From positions 1,798,001 through 1,862,000 of the forward strand of contig JAIUPT010000042.1 of NCBI GenBank assembly GCA_022315425.1: 64,000 nucleotides of DNA. The letters run 5' to 3'. Positions 33,134 to 43,555 of this stretch are shown here, in pieces; the stretch's first letter is position 1, and each line of letters begins with the position of its first letter. A program made the position numbers and the translations under genes. This DNA is from Pseudevernia furfuracea (taxonomy: Eukaryota > Ascomycota > Lecanoromycetes > Lecanorales > Parmeliaceae). The notes under the pieces were generated by a model. The model ran no database searches and was not told where the DNA came from. It saw only the letters and a list, made by a program, of their open reading frames with translations.

Positions 33134-36100
33134 TCAAGCCACCGGGACCGACACGAACTTCGCCAGACTGGGCACCCCCGCAGCAATCGCGAACAGATAG
33201 TAATAGCCAGGTATCACAACGCCAGGATCGATCGGCAACGTCATGGTGTAAGTGGTACCGTTTGCAGTGGCGTTCAAGGGAATACGTCGCTGATCCGTGT
33301 TCACGGTATCTGCCGCAGGATCAGCATTGAGCAAACATAGCATGTTAGTGTTTGCAAGGAACCTACGCGTTGTTGCGCCGAGTCGGAGCATCGCCCAGGC
33401 GGTGACTGGCGAGTCCGTGGTTGCTGTCAAGGTTCCGCCGACGCTGATTTGAGAGGGGGCTGATTCTATGACTGGTCTGATGGCTCGGCTGCCGTTGGGG
33501 TTGAACAGGTAGCTCGGGCTGTATATCTGGCCATCGTAGTGGTTGGTCGCACAGGCTCCACATAGGCCACCCCCCGCAGATAGGATAGTTGCATCCGGGA
33601 GGAGGAGTCCGATCGAATGGTAGTTGCGGGGTATGGCCATGGGTGCGAGTTTCGTGAAAGTGGTAGACACAGGGTCCCACATTTCCGGCTGAAGCTGACT
33701 GCCATTGTCAGAGAATGGGATGCCATAATCTTGGCCACCTGAGATGAATACTGCGCCTGTTGGAAGTACAACGGCGTTCGCGAAGATTCTTGGGTAAGAC
33801 ATCGAGCTGACCGTCTTGATGGTGGCTGCACTCATCGGGGTATTGATCGTGATGATATGGGCATTTGTCGTCGCATTGGCGCTTTGCTGTAGGAAAGTGA
33901 GCAAGGGTTTCTGTGTATTCAAGGCAGCGAGGCAGGTATACATAGTCAACTGAACCACCAATTACCAGGATTTTTCCTGCTGTGGCATCATACATGACCG
34001 CATTTCCGCACATCGCATCGCCATCACCAGTACGATCCCCCGCCGCTGCATGACTGCCCGTTCCATTGGTGCCATACCAGTTCATAGCTTTGCTCGGTCC
34101 TGCCTGGAAGATTGTTGCACCCTTCCAAGCGAAGAGCATGGCCTACAATATCTATAGTCAGCATTGCTTCTCCGAGGCAACAGGCTTGGGGCATGAGCTG
34201 GGCTTCAGCATGAAATGAGTGTTTTGCTTCCGAACATAGTCTTGCAACCCAAGCTGTGGTAAGGGCTAGAAAGGCGTCATAATGAACGTTCGTACATGGT
34301 TATCCGCACGGTATACGTTCTGTGCATCATTGGTCTGATGAAATTCTCCAGTCAGCAATTACTTTTTTTTGGACGAAAACTGGAATCATGAAACATGGGC
34401 CTGAAATTGTGGAACTTCCGGCACACGCCTCGCGGCTCTCGAGAACGTCCAATTGAGGGCAATTAAGACAATGAAGTCCCTACCAACATAGGAGCAACCG
34501 GTGCGCCAGGAACTAAGGTCCAATTGTTCGTTGATGGGTTGTAAATTTCCCCTATGTTATGTGTGAGTATAAGCAGCATAGGACCTTAATAATCGCATTA
34601 CTTAAGACTCCATACCATTCTTGCCGCCCTCGCCCCCGCTCCAGGACCCACCGATCGTGAAAAGGTTGCCATTGGAAAGTGTGACCATCTATATGGATTC
34701 CGAGTCAGCATGCTTCTTTTGGGATCAAATCTGAGTGGTGAAATAGGTCTGGGGAGTGCTTTACTCATGCGACAAGTCTTGCAACCCAAAATAGCAGTAA
34801 GAATCACGAGGAGATAGCTTGGAGAACATAACTCACAGATTGGTAGCCGCGAGGGATCTTCATCTGTCCTTCTGCTGTCCAAGCATTCGTTTCTGGGTCA
34901 TATATGCTCGTCTTAGCAGCATCATTACCACCTGCCAAGGTTAACTTCAAGCCAGTGTATGCCCAGGTATTGCACTGACCTGTTGTAATGACTCGCCCCT
35001 TGGCGTCAAGAGATAGGCCTTCGCAAAACATGTCGTGCTATCGGACATTTTGGAGTCAGTATTTCTGCATCACAATGCTAAACAAGTACCAAAACAGATT
35101 TTAGAATGGTATCGAAAGCGAACCAAAGGTACTACTTCTGAAGCATGTCTTGCGACTCAGGAAGGGATGCATTTTAGGACAAGACGACATCGAAATAAGA
35201 CATACGTCTGTATTTGAAATGTTCCGCTGGGAAACCATTCTTGTGGCGATATTGTACGTTGCAGTGAGTGTATTCTTGCCGAGGCTTCCAGCGAAGGTAC
35301 TGGCAGCCCACGACGACCACACAAGGACGTTTCCAGAGCTATAGTCAATTGCTGCAGAAACGGGGACAAAGGGGAAGTCTATCTGGGATAGGAGTTAGTG
35401 GTCAATATCGCGAGTGTGGAGTGAGGATATCAGGCTAGCTTACGGTAGGACTCCACTCTCCCTCGCCTGTGGCTGGGGCAGGCGTATTGGTCTCGAAGAC
35501 ATTGAAAGACGCGCAACTAGTCCAAGGCCCCCGATTTCCCGCCTCGCTCAGGGCTATGAGGCGGACGTATCTTGCGTAACTGGCTTCGAAGATGGTCGTC
35601 TTAGTACTATTGCTGTCCTGGTATGTTCCAAAAGCCGGCATACTCCAAGTGCTATTGTCGGCACTGAGGAGTGTCTGGTGCTCTCCGACATTGCCGTTGC
35701 TTTGACCATCTTGGCGTGGTATATATGCAATGCTGTTTATCAGATAAATCTGACCCATGTCGATGGTCAAGGTGTGCGGTAGGGGAGCCTGGATGCGTCT
35801 AGTATCAGCGTCTATTTCTCAATATACACCCTGATTTATAAGACGAGTTCAGGAGCCGGTCAGTCGCTGGCAGCCCCAAAAGCGGTCTTTTGGGCCGAGA
35901 TGAGTATTAGAACTTGCTTACTCCGCTCTCAGCTGAAGGCGGAAGCCCTGGTGTGTAGGTTGTGTGCCAAAATGTACTCAAACTGGCATCCAGTACGTTG
36001 GAAGGAGGGAAACCAGGCTGATAGCTATCGGCTGTAGCGACCCAATTGGTCTTTGGAATCGATGTCGAAATAAGAGCCTCTGCGGATCGACCCTCTGCTA

Positions 36101-36275
36101 TCGCGTCAAGGCTCAACCCATCCAGCGTGGCTACACCTTCGGTCACCAGGCCCCCATTGTCTGTACTTGCCGCCTGCACTGAAGCTGCTGATTTATCGAG
36201 GGCGATTGCAGAAGACGATATTGCATCGACGTGTTGTAGCGCAAGAGACACTATTGCCCCGAGGCGCAGCAGCAT
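33134..36275 (-). CDS. Secreted galactose oxidase (AA5, discoidin + kelch + DUF1929)
   Basis: Copper-radical enzyme that oxidises the C6 hydroxyl of galactose-type alcohols to aldehyde with release of H2O2; extracellular. Eleven exons: 36275-35922, 35788-35444, 35382-35206, 35037-34980, 34931-34837, 34688-34616, 34551-34484, 34334-34296, 34142-33942, 33886-33367 and 33309-33134. They splice to 2106 nt, 701 residues. A signal peptide is followed by an F5/8-type discoidin domain (TIDMGQIYLINSIAYIPRQDG, SYARYVRLIALSEA), the kelch propeller and a C-terminal DUF1929 fold. Catalytic residues are all present: Cys in HDMFCEG, Tyr in RGYQS, Trp in GGSWSGG, Tyr-His in RNYHS, and the ligand His in TT(H)TVNTDQRR, whose codon C|AT is split by the last intron. 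Four introns are introner-like (listed separately). The others are 48-64 bp, except a 133-bp first one. Confidence 0.94.
34143..34295 (-). mobile_element. Introner-like element, galactose oxidase intron 8
   Basis: A 153-bp intron (GTACGAACG..TTGTAG) between DNH and AMLFAW. It carries the core GGGTTGCAAGACTATGTTCG and the 3' block AGCAATGCTGACTATAGAT. Only 39 nt of exon separate it from the preceding element. Confidence 0.75.
34335..34483 (-). mobile_element. Introner-like element (divergent), galactose oxidase intron 7
   Basis: A 149-bp intron (GTAGGG..CATCAG). Its core GAGCCGCGAGGCGTG differs from GAGTCGCAAGACATG at four of 15 positions, all transitions. The 3' block is ATTGCTGACTGGAGAATT. 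Its length matches the family. It is the weakest of the four in this gene. Confidence 0.55.
34689..34836 (-). mobile_element. Introner-like element, galactose oxidase intron 5
   Basis: A 148-bp intron (GTGAGT..ATATAG) between RGYQS and MVTLSNGN. It has the core variant GGGTTGCAAGACTTGTCGCA and the 3' block AGCATGCTGACTCGGAATCC. Confidence 0.75.
35038..35205 (-). mobile_element. Introner-like element, galactose oxidase intron 3
   Basis: A 168-bp intron (GTATGTC..TCCGATAG) with the core CCTTCCTGAGTCGCAAGACA followed by TGCTTCAG, then TTTCGATACCATTCT and ATACTGACTCC. It is the closest match in the window to the exonuclease intron at 29217-29375, with the same order of blocks and similar length. 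The frame (ACA GAC|CAC GAC ATG) fixes it as an intron. Confidence 0.85.
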
Positions 36276-39200
36276 CTCGACCTACGTCTTTGAGATGGGG
36301 AAATTATTGTAGAACGAGGGTGTGTGATGCTTTGACCTTTCCGAGGTCAATGAAGAATAAGTTTTTTATAAAGATCTAAGATATGCAAGCAAGTGGGATA
36401 CATGAAGGTTTAACAAAAGGGAAACGATGACAGCAGAAACAGATACGATGGTGTCTTGGCTGTATGAGTGTAGCCAAGGACCCTTTGTGAGTGACGTAGC
36501 AATAAGCGAGATAGAGCGAAGACTCGAAAGATGGATGCACGAAGTGACTTGACACAAGAAAGCTGGACTTGACACAAGAGAGCTGTGTTGCCCTGATCTG
36601 CAGCCGGAGAAGTGGATTCCCATGCCCAAAGAATAGTGTTATCACTGGGACCTGCACCCATACCGAGGGTAGCCTTAAACTTTTGGTATTTAATGTGCTT
36701 ATAGGTGGCATACGCCTAGGTGAACGGAGATAACATCCACCCACAAAGGTGCGGCGGTGCCAAACAAAGCTTGAAGGAGAGAAGAGTGGACACTCGGATC
36801 TATCATCTAGCCAATGGATGGGCTTCATCCTGGCTGGGACCTGAGGCCAGGGTGGTCTCGAGATTACTTACTCCAGAAATAAGCAGATCCGGAGACAATC
36901 GCCCTTAGTCCACGGCCTACCCCTTTCTTTGACGTGGTGCCGCGCGCTTGGCTTGGCCCGCTCTTTGTGCATTGTTCCAGCTCTCGGCAGCAGCGCTATT
37001 TCTGCAACGACAAGTAAAGCCTCACACTTCTTTCCGATATTGATAATCCCAATGCGCTTTCGTTTCAAGCTCTGAGCTTCAATTCGCAGAAGGGTAAAAT
37101 AAGTTGGCCACCTTCCTCTTTTTTCTCACGGAAGCGTGCATAGATCGACACTGCTACTACTATAAATAAATGTCCAATGATGAGACTAGTACGGAGTACA
37201 TAAGCGATGAGATCCTACCCAGTCCGCGAGTAAGACCCTGCTGAACGTCATTTGCCCATTTACCAAGGCACCTAGTAGTATTGGCCAACGGACGACGCTT
37301 CTGCATGGCAATCGATTTGGACTCCAAGTGCCTAGTAGACCGGCTAACCTTGTCATTTACCTAGTACGGCCGCCTATGTACTCCATACCTGCCCATGGCT
37401 TTAACGGACCCCGGACGTAGACGTGAGAGCCCATGAGAATGGTTGGGAGACGAATTGAGATAGATGGTCTGAGCGTGTTGAGATCTTTCGTAATCAATAC
37501 TGCCACGAAAACCGCTTGATGCGTATGTTGGTGCTCAACGCGCCTGCCTCCATAGCTCCCTCGCTCCTTGCGCGCAAAGCGATCCGTTCCCTCCATCCTT
37601 AACAAGCTGCGAAAAGCTTGAAAACACAATTTGCATTCATTAGTGGACCCGCTTATCATAGATCCATCGGACCTCAACGGGTAGAGAACCAGCCTCTCAG
37701 ACTCGGCTTCTCTCGAGACTCGCCAAACCCCCGCTAGTCGGAGTAGCTCGGTGAAAGGTCCCTCGATCCCATCAATGACGGACCGTCCACATGAGCCTGC
37801 TATACCAATAATCATGGGAGGCCAAGTCAGCCTACCAGTCATCCAGCTATATCCGTTCCATGGGACTACCTGCAGAAGTGCACATGAAGGGCTACAAGGA
37901 GTTTTCTACCTTGCAAGGGGTCGTTCAAAGCTGTGACGCAGGTTTTGTCTGGGAGAAGAGAACAGCGCAGCTCCACTGTGACTGTGAAATTCTTGAATCG
38001 GGCCATAACTATCGGTTCGATCCGACCGCACTCTAGTCAGTCCCCAAGACTATCCACAGGTGGGTTGTATGACTGCTCGTTTCCTCGCCCGCACCGTGTT
38101 TTGTTAATAGACCGTTATCGAGAATGCTGTACCCCGCCATTGGCCGGTCTTGCGGTGCGAGCATTCCCGAAGGATTGCTGACTCCGAAGTTGCTAGTGAT
38201 TTTATACCTGCGTTCTTGCGCTACAACGACTTTTAATTCGACAATCTGAACTTAGTTCATCTCTTCTTGTATCGATCGGAACGGACTCTCGCCGGGCTCT
38301 TACCTCTCGTTCAACTACAGTGGAAGTGGTCTAGCTCGACGCATCAAACTTCTCAATGAAGTATGTACGCGTTGGGACATTTTCCCCTGGGGCATGCTGT
38401 AGCATGAGTTACGAGACGAGATTTCAACCCCAAAAAGATTTTCTTGCTTCGTCCAATTGCTCCCTTTCTTGCGTCGAAGAAGGATTGTTGGGTTTGAAAT
38501 GTCTGCAGTGCATTGGGCTTCGCAAGCTGACCATTAGCTTCAACCACAGAAAAATCTGTAGCAAACTCTATCCTCGGGCCGCCAGACTCGATCTGATGAG
38601 GCTGTTCGGTGTGAAGGATCTGCTCAAAGTCAGAGATATTGTGAAATTGGAGATCATCGCAACAGCAACATTCAGGCAGCACTTTCCTAATGGTATGGAA
38701 TCTTTCGAGGCAGCTCTCTAAGTTCTCAAGCATCCACGCAAACCTGCTCAGCTCAAGAGACAATAAAAGGAATATTAATCTCTTCAAAGGCTACGAGAGT
38801 GACCTTTGGGAAAACGTGACTTCACAACCAGAATGGGCAAGATGTCGCAATTCACACCTGCTTCTTAGGTTAGTGACCGATACGTATGCTCCGCCTCATG
38901 GCTTTACACCATGACAGGACATACCAGGAGGAACACTCTAAAGACCGCTGCTCCAGTTTTCCACGTTCAACGTTGCATTAAGAGTTCCTGGTCTCTTTCA
39001 TCCGCAATCTATAAGATCTGAGCAGCGGGACTTTCACATTCAGCTCGAGATCATAGCATGGTAAAAGGCGGGCCTATGTAGCTGGTGCTTGAACAGTTCT
39101 CTTATCGTGGCATTCGCTGCATCAACGGAGACACGTGTAGTCATCTCGAATCAACCACACATCTGCTTCAACTGTGACGCAGGACCTGCCATTAGCGTGA

Positions 39201-39522
39201 CCACTGCTTTATTCGCTGCCGGCACAGATCCCGCCAAATCTGGCCCTCAAACTTCCGTTTTATCCTGTGTCGACAGCCTTGCATTTTGCACTACCCTTCA
39301 TCCCAAAATGCGTAGTGCGGCGCCATCTCACATCTCAACTGGAGCACGATGACTTCTCAACCTTCAAAGATGTTGGACAGCGTCCAGATCCCTCGCAATC
39401 GTTTCCCCTGGCCTCCACTAGATCCCATGAATGTAGTATCAAGGCACCTTGATCCGCTTTCATCCTACTCAGCCTCTCAGTGGCAAGACTAGATCAAACT
39501 TAATTAGTGTTTGTTCATGCAA
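36276..39522. other. Gene-poor stretch upstream of galactose oxidase
   Basis: 3.2 kb with no gene I can name. There is one open frame with weak protein character at 38356-38721 (listed separately). GATTGCTGACTCCGAAG near 38173 resembles the 3' end of the introner family, but no core is visible nearby. Confidence 0.4.
38356..38721 (+). other. Uncertain open frame, possible gene remnant
   Basis: 121 codons from ATG. The second half (LRKLTISFNH.., then DLMRLFGVKDLLKVRDI, FRQHFPNGMESFEAAL) reads like the C-terminal end of fungal F-box-associated or repeat-rich hypothetical proteins. The first half has no such character. It is probably a remnant or a chance frame, because an open frame of similar length covers it on the other strand. 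Confidence 0.2.
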
Positions 39523-40731
39523 CTAGGCTATTGAACTGTAATTCAATCCTACGATGTGAAGCGAACTCAGGTTGCTATAAGGGAATTCAACACTCAGAGA
39601 ATACCTACCGTGTTGGCTCAAAACCCGTTGCCTGCATAGTGGACATTCCTGCTTCTCACCCAGCCAGTCTAAAATACACGTGAAACAGAAAGTATGTCCG
39701 CAAGTCGTGGATGACGGATCTTTCATCGGCTCGAGGCACAGTGTGCATTTTCTTTGTTGCTTCGGCTGCAACCAGGCGAGGCATGACGGATCTGAGAGGT
39801 CGTAGCGAGGGAGGGAGGAAGGGGCCAGAGGCGTATGGGTTGTGACTGATATACGACTGCGGCTGGTGTCTGCTTTCTCCGTGGATTTTGGGGGCTCCAG
39901 AAGGTCATTGCCTTGTGGCGTTCGTTGGTGGCTTTGAAGACCGATCTCCACCCCATCATCGAGGAAAGCACTGGATCCCTCTGTTGGTAGAGCGGTTGTG
40001 ATAGTATTCTGGACGTGCAGATAAGCCTGCACAGCTATCTGAAGTACTAGCAGCACGCCGAGGACTTCATAGCCTACGCGCTGCTCGGAGGGGGCTAGAC
40101 GCTTTGAGAAAATGTAGCGTAGCCTGAAGAGCCGCTTGCCGAGGTGATAGTAGGAGCCTGTGAAGTAGAAGGCCGCGAGAAAGATAGCGTATACGGGGGA
40201 GGTCGAGGCTGAGGTTATGGTGGACAGGTTCTCAAGAAGATAGTACTGGAGGCGATAATAAAGAGAGGCTCTAGAGGACTTTGGCGCCCGACTGAGATTG
40301 CTCTCGATCTTGAGGCGCACGCGAGAGCGTATTATGGGGAGAAGCTTGCTGAGGGTGTAGGGCAGGAGAACGGTCGAGAGAATATAGCCTGCACGGCGAC
40401 CGATAGGAGGAAGCTGGCGAGACTGACTTTCGATCTGATAAATATCACAGTACTCCTCGCCCAAGCTGCGATTGCCAAGTAGTGTGGTGAGTCCAAAATA
40501 GAGCAGCTCAGTGAATGTGCGGGCTTCAGGGTTGTATTTATGAGAGAACCGCGATCCGTATAGGCGGCGAAGGATAGTAGAGAGCTGCTCAAGAAGGACG
40601 CCTTGGAAGTAAGTGTCTTTCTGATTGGAGCGTATTATGTCTGGAGCAGCAGCGAAAGGGAAAGCGTAGTCCGAGTTGAAGGATCTGGGAATGTCGTGGA
40701 TGTGGTCATTGGGTAGATTGGAAGTCGCCAT
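39523..40731 (-). CDS. PEX10: Peroxisome biogenesis factor 10 (RING E3)
   Basis: Peroxisomal membrane RING protein of the Pex2-Pex10-Pex12 ligase, which ubiquitinates the receptor Pex5 for recycling. Single exon from the first ATG at 40731 (MATSNLPNDH), about 402 residues. The N-terminal membrane region matches the family (KDTYFQGVLLEQLSTILRRLYG, NRSLGEEYCDI, RRAGYILSTVLLPY). The C3HC4 RING at the C-terminus is intact (CTLCLEPMKDPSSTTCGHTFCFTCILDWLGEKQECPLC). Homologues usually stop about ten residues after CPLC; here the frame runs about 34 further. A 43-bp intron after LSQH (GTAGGT..CTGAG) would end it at 39549 instead. Start codons of PEX10 and ERD1 are only 239 bp apart, divergent. Confidence 0.93.
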   Translation of the reverse strand: MATSNLPNDHIHDIPRSFNSDYAFPFAAAPDIIRSNQKDTYFQGVLLEQLSTILRRLYGSRFSHKYNPEARTFTELLYFGLTTLLGNRSLGEEYCDIYQIESQSRQLPPIGRRAGYILSTVLLPYTLSKLLPIIRSRVRLKIESNLSRAPKSSRASLYYRLQYYLLENLSTITSASTSPVYAIFLAAFYFTGSYYHLGKRLFRLRYIFSKRLAPSEQRVGYEVLGVLLVLQIAVQAYLHVQNTITTALPTEGSSAFLDDGVEIGLQSHQRTPQGNDLLEPPKSTEKADTSRSRISVTTHTPLAPSSLPRYDLSDPSCLAWLQPKQQRKCTLCLEPMKDPSSTTCGHTFCFTCILDWLGEKQECPLCRQRVLSQHGRYSLSVEFPYSNLSSLHIVGLNYSSIA

Positions 40732-40970
40732 GACTTGTCCATTCAATGCTTGAAGTCAATGGCACAATCGACCAAGCATCTTGACTGCCTCGGCACCAGA
40801 TCCATTGCCTCTTTAAGGTCATAAGCTATTTGGCTTCAAGCGGCACCGGAAATTTTGCGCCAACTGTTCAATTTCCAAGCTCGCGTGAGCAGAGAGGACT
40901 CGCCCTAGCTACAGTAGCTTCTTCTTTTCGATGATACGTTTGAGGATGTTCAATTGATTATGTCTTCAGC
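40732..40970. promoter_or_regulatory. Divergent promoter PEX10 / ERD1
   Basis: A 239-bp gap between divergent start codons, compact enough that both promoters must overlap. No element was assigned. Confidence 0.45.
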
Positions 40971-42610
40971 ATGGAAGGTGATCCAGCTGTCCAGCCTGAG
41001 CTCGACGCCTTTAGTCTACTACTGCCTTTGCCGTATAGAATTGCAGTCATCTTTGTGCTTGGTACGTATTTCCTCTCCCAATGATTGAGATGCAGAGCGG
41101 CTAATTTATTTCCAGGCGTGTGGGCTTGGGGGGTCAATCTACACTACCTGTCTGTTCTAAAAATTGTGAGCATTGGCAAGCATCATACAACAGATATTAT
41201 ATAGCTGATAAGATCTCCTAAGGATTTGCCAATACTCATCAAGTATCACACTCGAACCTCTTCCAGCATTCCTCCCCACCATCGCCGAACATACCAGCTT
41301 GCGGCCACAGTCACCGTGCCCCTGCTAGTTTCTATCCTGCTCTTTTGGATTATAACACATGGACAACCCTCTCTGGTCCTCGCATGGGATATCCTCCCTC
41401 AATCGTTCCTCTTTCTGCTCGCCATCTTCTTTTTCCTGCCTTTCCAACGTCTGTCACGAACAGGCCGGTACCGCTTTCTTTCGACTTTGAAACGTGTCAG
41501 CATTGGGGGGATTGCACAAGCAGACAATGGAAAGTTCGGAGACATACTTTTGGCCGATGTCTTAACATCGTATGCAAAAGTCCTGGGTGATTTGTTCGTG
41601 TCTGGGTGCATGTTCTTGTCTCCGGGGCTTTCGTCTACGGGCAAGCCCGATCGAAATTGTGGTGGCGCCTATATGGTGCCTTTGATCATCAGCATTCCTA
41701 GCATGATACGGCTGAGACAGTGCTTGATTGAATATTTGAGGGTCAGAAACAATCCCAATAAGAATGCAAGCACAGGGTGGGGCGGGTATGTGGAATCCCT
41801 TTTGTTGAACCAACGTGAAGAGAGGCCTAATAGAACCATGCAGACAACACCTAGCAAATGCTCTGAAATATTCCAGTGCTTTTCCAGTCATTGTCCTGAG
41901 CGCACTCCAGCGTGGGACAAATCCGAACAATTTTGGGATGACTGAAGCAGGCTTGTTTCGTTTGTGGTAAGGCATAGCTTCTAGACCTGTACAAGACCAT
42001 CATTGACATGTCCACAGGTTGTTCTTTGTCTTTCTCAACTCCTTTTACTCCTTCTATTGGGACGTTGCCAAAGTACCAAGCCCTCATGCCTACATACTCT
42101 TGCTCGAGCTTTGTTCTGACCAACCGTTTCCTCCAGGATTGGGACCTCACTCTGTTTGCTCCCTCCTCCGTGCGCAATAACCCTGATCATCCGTGGGGAC
42201 TAAGACGACATCAACATTTTCACAGTAAACAAATGTGAAGACACTGTACCCATGTAAAGGTGCTGTATTGGTGAGAACTAACGAACAACCAGGTATTACG
42301 GCGCAATATTAATCGACCTCATGCTGCGGTGTACATGGAGTTTCAAGCTTAGTCCGCATTTGGATCATTTTAATGATTTGGAAGGATCGATCTTCATTAT
42401 GGAGTTCTTAGAGGTCCTACGGCGTACGTGAAGTGGCCCGTTCAACATGTGTCGCCTACTTATTCAGTACTAGGATGGTTATGGATCTTCTTTCGGGTGG
42501 AAACGGTGAGTAGACTCATGAGCCACTCGCAGGAACAGATGATACTAATGCCTTCACAGGAATGGGGTAACTTGATTGATGAGCCACCTGAAGCAGCCAA
42601 GAATTGCTAA
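40971..42610 (+). CDS. ERD1: EXS-domain protein ERD1 (retention of ER/Golgi proteins)
   Basis: Multi-pass Golgi membrane protein of the EXS family. In yeast Erd1 is needed to retain lumenal ER proteins and is linked to phosphate recycling. Nine exons: 40971-41061, 41116-41165, 41223-41776, 41844-41966, 42018-42072, 42137-42234, 42293-42423, 42474-42505 and 42560-42610. They splice to 1185 nt, 394 residues. Visible stretches: GVWAWGVNLHYLSVLKIDLP, FLPFQRLSRTGRYRFLSTLKR, FGDILLADVLTSYAKVLGDL, RLRQCLIEYLRVRN, YSSAFPVIVLSALQRG, SFYWDVAKDWDLTLF, and the C-terminal EGSIFIMEFLEVLRRWLWIFF..RVETEW typical of the family. All introns are 51-67 bp. Confidence 0.92.
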
Positions 42611-42717
42611 TGCCATGACAGTTCGTACCAATCGCGGGCCACCGGCAGAAGACATATTGCTGGGAGACATGATGGAGAGCCCCATGAGCCCAACATTCCC
42701 GAAATGACACATGTCTA

Positions 42718-43555
42718 TTAGGTAGCATCATCTAGAACTGTGACCAGATCCGTCGGGAATGCAACAGATCTGGCCCTGTCCACGAATTTCTGGACAAACA
42801 TCTTAGAGTTAGCACTGCTATCTCGAAAATTTGATATTCCTAACATATCTACACAGTGGAATTGCGGATAGACGACCCAAATTTCCAAGAATTTCAGCAG
42901 ATGAAACTCGGACTTGGAATTACGCACCTCCTCATCCGGCACCACAACCTTCAGGTACTCTTCGTCTTGGAAGCAGGCAGCTATCATTGCGTACGAAGGT
43001 GCCTCAAAGATAGCCATCTAGAACGGTTGGAAAATGCTCCCCGAGAGCGGTATGGGTGAAGTGAACTCACGCCGTCGGCATCAGAAACAGGGAAGCCTAC
43101 TTGCTTCAATTGTTCCAAAGCCTACGCAAGGTTTCCCGGTCAGCACTGCTTCTTCAAGGTCAGGACCTGTGCTGTGGGGCCACGAGGAGGCCTCTTCTCT
43201 TGAAAGAGATCTTTCGGCTCACGGCTCATATCCTGGCGTAGACTGGGAACGGATCTAGCCGAAATGTACTTACTTCTTCCATTGACATGAGCCTGGAGAA
43301 ACATTGTACAAGATGTCAGCCTTTTGCAGTCACAGATCGATAGTACCTGACACAGACTTCACGCACTTGTACATAAGTGAGCAAGTTCTTCTTCACAACA
43401 GCAATACTGCTGAAGACCTTTGAGTGCTCATCTTTCCAGTATTTTTGAAAATCGTCGAGGCTCATGCCTTGCTTTCGGTATATAAGGAGCGTTAACCTCA
43501 CTCTGTCCTGCCTTGCGGCCAATGGCTTGTTCTTTGATTTCTGTTCGTCTGCCAT
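42718..43555 (-). CDS. EthD-domain protein, copy 1 (possible frameshift)
   Basis: Small protein of the EthD/dimeric alpha-beta-barrel type, paralogous to the gene at 44749-45853. Exons by homology: 43555-43367, 43292-43274, 43121-43071, 43017-42928 and 42789-42718. Recognisable parts: RLTLLIYRKQGMSLDDFQKYW, FSSIAVVKKNLLTYVQ, AHVNG, ALEQLKQVGFPV, MAIFEAPSYAMIAACFQDEEYLKVVVPDEE and FVDRARSVAFPTDLVTVLDD. The homology-guided exons sum to 421 nt, one base too many. The extra base is an A in TGGAAGAAG, where copy 2 has TGGAGAAG. A different donor (AG|GTACTATC, exon 1 ending at 43347) gives an open 441-nt message but replaces the conserved HVNG stretch. It is either a fresh frameshift or alternative splicing. 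Two of its four introns are introner-like. The function of this family is not assigned. Confidence 0.72.
42790..42927 (-). mobile_element. Introner-like element, EthD copy 1, last intron
   Basis: A 138-bp intron (GTGCGT..GTCCAG) after VVPDEE. Its 3' block AGCAGTGCTAACTCTAAGATG resembles the GCAATGCTGACTCCGAGATG of the exonuclease element. The internal core is not clear. Copy 2 has no intron here. Confidence 0.5.
43122..43273 (-). mobile_element. Introner-like element, EthD copy 1
   Basis: A 152-bp intron (GTAAGT..GCGTAG). It has the degenerate core ATGAGCCGTGAGCCGAAAG and the 3' block AGCAGTGCTGACCGGG. Copy 2 has no intron at this position (HVNGEALKSLEQ is continuous). Confidence 0.6.

Noticed and set aside
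33310..33366. Galactose oxidase lacking its copper-ligand His and therefore inactive
   Set aside because: The apparent loss comes from reading through a 57-bp in-frame intron; splicing restores the His codon.
37357..37842. 161-codon minus-strand frame as a gene
   Set aside because: No recognisable motif, and other open frames overlap part of it. Treated as chance.
38165..38190. Intergenic introner copy (GATTGCTGACTCCGAAG)
   Set aside because: Only the 3' block, which includes the common branch-site sequence, is present; no core nearby.
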